From: Alentia gelatinosa
Lineage: Eukaryota > Annelida > Polychaeta > Phyllodocida > Polynoidae
Length of the DNA stretch: 64,000 bases
NCBI GenBank assembly: GCA_950022655.1
Contig: OX465583.1
Location: 36,421,360 to 36,485,359, forward strand
Reading direction: 5' to 3'
Made by a program: the position numbers and the translations under genes. Below, one piece after another: positions 59,201-64,000 of this stretch. Position 1 is the stretch's first letter. Every line of letters starts with the position of its first letter. The notes beneath the pieces are model-generated. The model worked only from the letters and a program-made list of their open reading frames with translations. It searched no databases and had not been told where the DNA came from.

Positions 59201-61495
59201 CATGAGGATAGTTCTCAAATATATCGATAGCTCTATTTCCTATCGATAGCTTTATACCACCTATTATTCATCAAAAGATAAAATTCTGTAACATACAGAT
59301 TACAGTCGCAGTCTATTATATTCAAACGACTGCGTTTTGAAGGTAGTTACTGTAATAAACGATATAATTAATGAGGTGGTAATAGAGTTCGTTGCCTGAG
59401 TGAGAGAGGGTAGTAGTATACGTTTGTCACCTCATCCCGGGAACATCCAGAAACGATAAGTAGAGGTATCTACTCCAAGTGCACAATCTTCTTTGATGTA
59501 CTCTGCTAGGTTGGTGTTCTCTTTTGATATCACGCTTATCACGGAAGCATACTATATTGTGAGTAGCACTTTTAATTGTGCGTTCCAGCCATCTGTGCTG
59601 AGAGATAACGACTTACATTGTTGATTTAACCAATGCCAGGAGCGAGAAATTCAATGCAATAATTAGGTCGTGCCCAATAGTTCCGATTCTCTAATTTTGA
59701 CAGTATGACTATTCCTGGTCATATTACACAACTGTAATCAATAGGTTGTTGCAAGTCATCATACTGTCTCATGTTTGCTTCAGTTTTTCCATTTTTTTTT
59801 CACAACATTGGATACTTTATTCCATATCAAAAGAACCACACTGATACAAACCTAACTTATACATGTACATGCATTGCAACACCTTCAGATAACATCTCAC
59901 TGAATATGAATATTTTCTTGCAATATTGTCTATAATGTTAGTACCATAATCCCATCTTACAAATATCTTCTCGCAATATTGTTTATAATGTTAATACCAT
60001 TTTCCCTACTTCATAACTGGACATTACCGTCATATTTTCTACCACTGCCATTATCTAAGGACCGCCCCCAATATCACCCCTACTAGAACCAGTGTAATAT
60101 CGCCCCAAACTCCCGGCTCCCCTCACTACCACCATTACAGCCATCCCTGCCCAGCGCAACCAGCCTCAACGAGGTGCAGTTGGCGGCATAAGCATTGGGT
60201 ACAAATCAGGCGTGACTGCCTTGGGTAATTTCTGGAATGGAGACGAATGATGACTTGGTTGAGGAGATCTCTCTCTGGAGGGCAGCGGGCAGCCAGCTTC
60301 CAGAGCGTGAGTAGATCGAGAGTTTGCTTTGATGTCCTAGGGTGTAGATAGACGAGGAGGGTGAGTGCGGAAGTGGAATTCTTTGATGGGGGTGGCTGGG
60401 GCAGGCATGTGTATGGGGTAGAAGAGTATCCCCGCCTCCTCTCGGTTCTCTACACCTGTTATGGTACCAGGTTATTTGAAGTCGTACTTGACAATAGTTG
60501 ACTTCTTCTATAGACATCTACAGAGAACCATTCAAGTTGATCCTAATACCTCCTTGATCTCCGGTCCATTTATGCTCAGGCTTTATCAATGTGAAGGGAG
60601 TTGTTTGATCTGTGAGGAAGTAATACCAATATCAGATTCACAATTACCTGTTCAAATAGTTGCGTAATGTTCCCAAGGATTTCAGCAGTAATGTACTTGC
60701 ATGTACATTCTGTGGTTTTGCTATCCCTTTAAATCAAGTCTATTTCTGTCATTCCGGAAATAGTTATAGACGTTATTGAAGCATTTATATGCATATCTAT
60801 CTCTGTGTAATATGTTGCATCAATATGTGTAATTTTTTTTGTTCCGTCGGGGGTTTGAGCCTCCATGGTTGAAAAGGAAATCGCGGTGGGTGGATGACAC
60901 ACAAATCTACGCTAAGCCACGTTTAACTTCATAATATGTTGCATCAAGCCTGGCCGCCATCTTCCCATAACCATCAAATTGTGTGAGTGGCACCGGGCAC
61001 TCACAATTGCAATTGAATTACATACATGTGTTTTAGGTTATCTCTGTTTCCTGTGTGCGCTGCCTTCCTGGTTGTCTTTTCTTGAAGGCTGTGGGGAACG
61101 TTGATTGATGCAAATTATCCCCTGTGTCTCCTGCGGGGTCCTGGGGATCCTCGTTTAGTTGGTTCTTCACACCCCAGCCTGGTTCTACTAGACTATAGGA
61201 TGGTTTAAGGTGTGTGTTCTTGGAATGTTCCCTTGGACCTCTGGGCAACTGAATGAGGATTTGTGAACTGTGGGATGTAGATACACTACAAACTCTGTGG
61301 GACAGTTGAGTATTGGGGGTATACATCCTCCATTGGTTGACTCCACGTGTTTGGGGAACAGCAGGTTATTATCGATCATGAGATATTTCATTCAAATCGA
61401 TTGCCAATGTAAATTCGTATTTTTGACGTTTCAATATACATATTCATATTACAATATTCCTCATGAGTGGAATCTTTTTGTATCAAAATAAAAAA
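56216..61495. other. Intergenic, no gene seen
   Basis: Unique DNA except the duplication at 59905. A Ser/Pro-rich frame at 58015-58338 comes from pyrimidine-rich DNA. Nothing else recognised. Confidence 0.5.
59905..60000. repeat. Direct duplication of about 45 bp
   Basis: ttgcaatattgtctataatg and ttagtaccat recur as cgcaatattgtttataatgt and taataccat. Confidence 0.7.
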
Positions 61496-61535
61496 TATAA
61501 GAAGAAGGCTGCCACTGGCCGAAACGTTGTGTCAA
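61496..61535 (+). ncRNA. Decayed hammerhead-like motif
   Basis: aagaaga, a stem GGC...GCC, then GAAACGTTGTGTC. The second half (GCC-GAAACGTTGT) matches the motif at 16605, but the CTGANGA box has two changes. It is likely an inactive remnant of a Penelope-like or retrozyme repeat. Confidence 0.35.
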
Positions 61536-62502
61536 TACTAAAAACTAACCTGTACACCAACTCTAGTTTACAATAAAAGATCTATTGACTTCAAACTAAT
61601 TCACTGGAGTTTGTTGGTTTTGTGAAATAACACACCAGATAAAAAATATAATGTTGTTTTCATGTGATTTTACTGTAAGAAACTTAAAACCTTGGACATC
61701 GACAACGCAGTGTGTTTTTCCAGTGTTTCCATGTGGGTTATTATAGACCTAGATACTGCTGCTTGTACACATTAGAGGCGACTGGAACACACACCAAACA
61801 CAAAAGGCAGAACTCCTGAGTACCCAGATAGTGATTGCTATGTGGCATGCTCTCCACACAGAAGAACGTCGCTGAGCACGTTCCTTGGGGAGTAACATCC
61901 ATCAAACTAATGGAGGCTTTCCTGTTTGTCCAGTCAGCTGTCGCTGTTTATCCCAATAATGATCGCTTCTTAATCCGAAAATATCATGGAATCATTATTC
62001 TTATCGGTTATTTGTAATCCTTTCTTCCTAAACCGACCAGCTTCTACCACTCGCATTAGGAATAAACCGTGGTTTCGTAAGCGAACATCTCTGTGCAGAT
62101 TAAGTTGGCATTACTATTCACCAAACCATGATATTAAATCTCTATCAATGCAAGCCTCACGCCTCACAACTACAATCAGTCAGATGTCACTCTCACCTCA
62201 ATCATCTTTGCGTGAACGAGCAGTTTTCTTAAGCCAACGAGCGAGTATCGTTCTGCAAAATAAGTCATCGTGCTTCAAAAGGCATTACTGTTCCCTCAAC
62301 AAAGTACTCATAACTTCTGCCCTTAACAAATGGTCCTACTTCTATCCTAACCAACCGGCTATCCCTCAGAACAATGTGTAGTCATAACCCGTTACAACTA
62401 TGAATGTCCATCACTCTTCAAGGCTATGAGCAAACGCCATTGTTTGGTCGAACAGCCATCATTCATCAATATCATGATAGAAATAACCCCATGAGATGAT
62501 AA

Positions 62503-62769
62503 ATGGTGGGCAATCAAGACAATGGTCAAGAATTACACATATCTTTGACAAAGCGCCAAAAATACAAAGGTAAAGAAGATAAATTCATGTTGAGAGCCTT
62601 AGATAATCTACATATTGTAGACATTAGGGAAACACCTCCAAAAAAGCTAATTCTAGTCAAGATGCTTAATTCCAAAAAGGACTTTGATGAGGATTTGTTC
62701 AAAAAGAAAAGTGATAACAACAAAATGGGTATAAGGCCCTGCGGTGGCAGAAATATCACTTCCTGTTAA
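62503..62769 (+). other. Unassigned Lys-rich open frame
   Basis: 88 codons, very rich in Lys, Asp and Leu (RALDNLHIVDIRETPPKK). It begins with ATG at 62503 and has a possible phase-1 donor at about 62729. I recognise no family. Codon use is not informative. Confidence 0.15.
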
Positions 62770-63156
62770 AACTGATAGTTCCTACAACGATGGATACTCA
62801 CGTGTAGGTATCGTATATTTAGCCTCCAACAAGGGATGTTCACATGTAAGATGGAATGTTCGCGTGTAATCGGATATTCTCCCAAAGATAAATGAAGAGA
62901 GTAAAGCTCATGTGAAAAAGACAAAAAAATATGACGAAACTCGACTTTTTGAGAATAAGAGCAATTAGTCCGGCTCTAACCAACCATCTCCGCCGAAATA
63001 TGCCATCATCGCTCCATCATCCAACAAGCTGCCTCCAGCTATATTATATGCATCAGTATGAAATGTCTGTAACAGGCCAGCTAATATTGATGGCCACAAT
63101 GTACACCGCTCCCAGTGTTCCAGGGTCGTTAACAAAGTCGATGCTCCCTTTTACAG

Positions 63157-63296
63157 AGACGAAGGTCGTAGAGGTGGTCTCTATAATCATGCGAGTACAG
63201 GTGAAACTCCACCTCTGGGGACATGATTTGTACCCGGGTTCGTATACCTGCAGGGTCATACAACCAGATAGATCAAAGCCAGAAGCGAGGACAAAG
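63157..63296 (+). CDS. Candidate single exon, fibronectin III first-half type
   Basis: Acceptor ctcccttttacag, donor ACAAAG|gtgggt, 140 nt, phase 1 to phase 0: the same phase pattern as receptor exons 5, 7 and 9 (149, 92, 146 nt). The reading is TKVVEVVSIIMRVQVKLHLW then GHDLYPGSYTCRVIQP, with a strand-B-like VKLHLW and a C-strand-like YTCRV as in exon 9 (MECRV). It could be part of another receptor gene running off the window, or chance; an Ig F-strand reading (PGSYTC) is also possible. No partner exon was recognised. Confidence 0.3.
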
Positions 63297-63591
63297 GTGG
63301 GTGATGTGTTGAGCAGAGATAAGGATGGGTGTCTGCGGGTGTGTAGAGACGGGAGGGGTTATTATGGTGCGTGCTTTGAGCAATGGGTGTGGTGTGTAAG
63401 CATTCAGTGCCAGTTGGCATTGCGCATGGTTTATTCCACCCTTGCTGCTCTATGCTTAACACCTGCTACCAAACAGCTACTACCACTGTATGTTATCCGT
63501 TGATGCCCCACAGCCACCTCGTAATCTAATAGTCTTTCTGAACAATCTCAACCTAATCATCTCACGCTCTAGCACAATTTATGCCCTACTG

Positions 63592-63613
63592 CCCCCCCCC
63601 CCCCCCCCCCCCC
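63592..63613. repeat. Poly-C tract
   Basis: Twenty-two C. Followed by pyrimidine-rich DNA to the window end. Confidence 0.9.
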
Positions 63614-64000
63614 ACCCTCCAGTCGTCTTTCGAAATCCATCTTTCATCAGCTCGCTAGCTAGCCCTTAGCTCGTCTTTTTGCTCTTATATCTTGCTACTA
63701 TCTCCTCAACATCCTGTTACCCATTTGCCAAATGCCACTGCATTTGATCCCTATCACAAACTTAGCACTTTCCATTCACCACCTTCATCTACCACAAACG
63801 TTCCTCCATCTTCTTCTACTACTTGTGCCTGCCTCCATCTGCCAACGTCCACTTGCAGTATTTCTTCATCCACTTTTCACTTGCCTCCCTACATCTCAGA
63901 CTCTCCAATTGCCTCTCCTGTCTACCACCTTTCACTTGCCACCTCACCTCTGCTACCTGCTACTTTCATCCCTCAGTCGATACTTCCTATGTCACACTGT
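63614..64000. other. Pyrimidine-rich window end
   Basis: Degenerate words cacttgcctcc, tccatcttct and accttcatctacc recur. Probably an old simple-sequence tract; no gene seen. Confidence 0.5.

Overview
The window looks like nuclear DNA of an invertebrate animal. It has short phased exons separated by 200-2400 bp introns, a DIRS-type (tyrosine-recombinase) retrotransposon, many small inverted-repeat (foldback/MITE) elements, several minisatellites and degenerate TTAGGG-type repeats. There are no operons and no rRNA or recognisable tRNA genes. I cannot name the species; a marine deuterostome or lophotrochozoan is plausible by inference only.

The central object is one spliced gene on the + strand, 14364-27688. 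I assembled it exon by exon from splice sites, reading phase and domain continuity. Fourteen coding exons join into one 2703-nt reading frame of 900 codons plus stop. The order is: signal peptide, one Ig domain, a class I cytokine-receptor module (D2 with C-x9-C, then D3), three membrane-proximal fibronectin III domains, one transmembrane helix and a 227-residue Ser- and Tyr-rich tail. That layout is the gp130/LIFR/Domeless type (human gp130 is about 918 residues). D2 to D6 are each built from two exons and the modules are joined by phase-1 introns. The D3 WSXWS box is not recognisable, the CxW Trp of D2 is Phe, and the tail has no YxxQ STAT3-type site but has a close pair of YxxI motifs and three SSGGY/SSQGY repeats. 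It would be a cell-surface receptor signalling through JAK/STAT-like partners.

Layout: 1-10 kb, non-coding with satellites, foldback elements and a Tigger-like inverted-repeat element; 10-13.8 kb, a cytosine/adenine-rich array, a tandem duplication and three MITE families; 14.2-28.9 kb, the receptor gene, with MITEs placed shortly after three of its splice donors and a hammerhead-ribozyme-like motif on the opposite strand of intron 2; 29-42 kb, gene-poor DNA with microsatellites, foldbacks, a 30-bp minisatellite and an interstitial telomere-like block inside an inverted repeat; 42.06-46.5 kb, a GC-rich retrotransposon on the - strand with overlapping gag, RT/RNase H and tyrosine recombinase frames, all open; 46.5-63 kb, gene-poor DNA with tandem repeats and a second, decayed hammerhead-like motif; 63157-63296, a weak candidate exon of the same class as the receptor half-domain exons.

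Most other open frames are short, lack family features or are simple-sequence artefacts, and were not annotated as genes.
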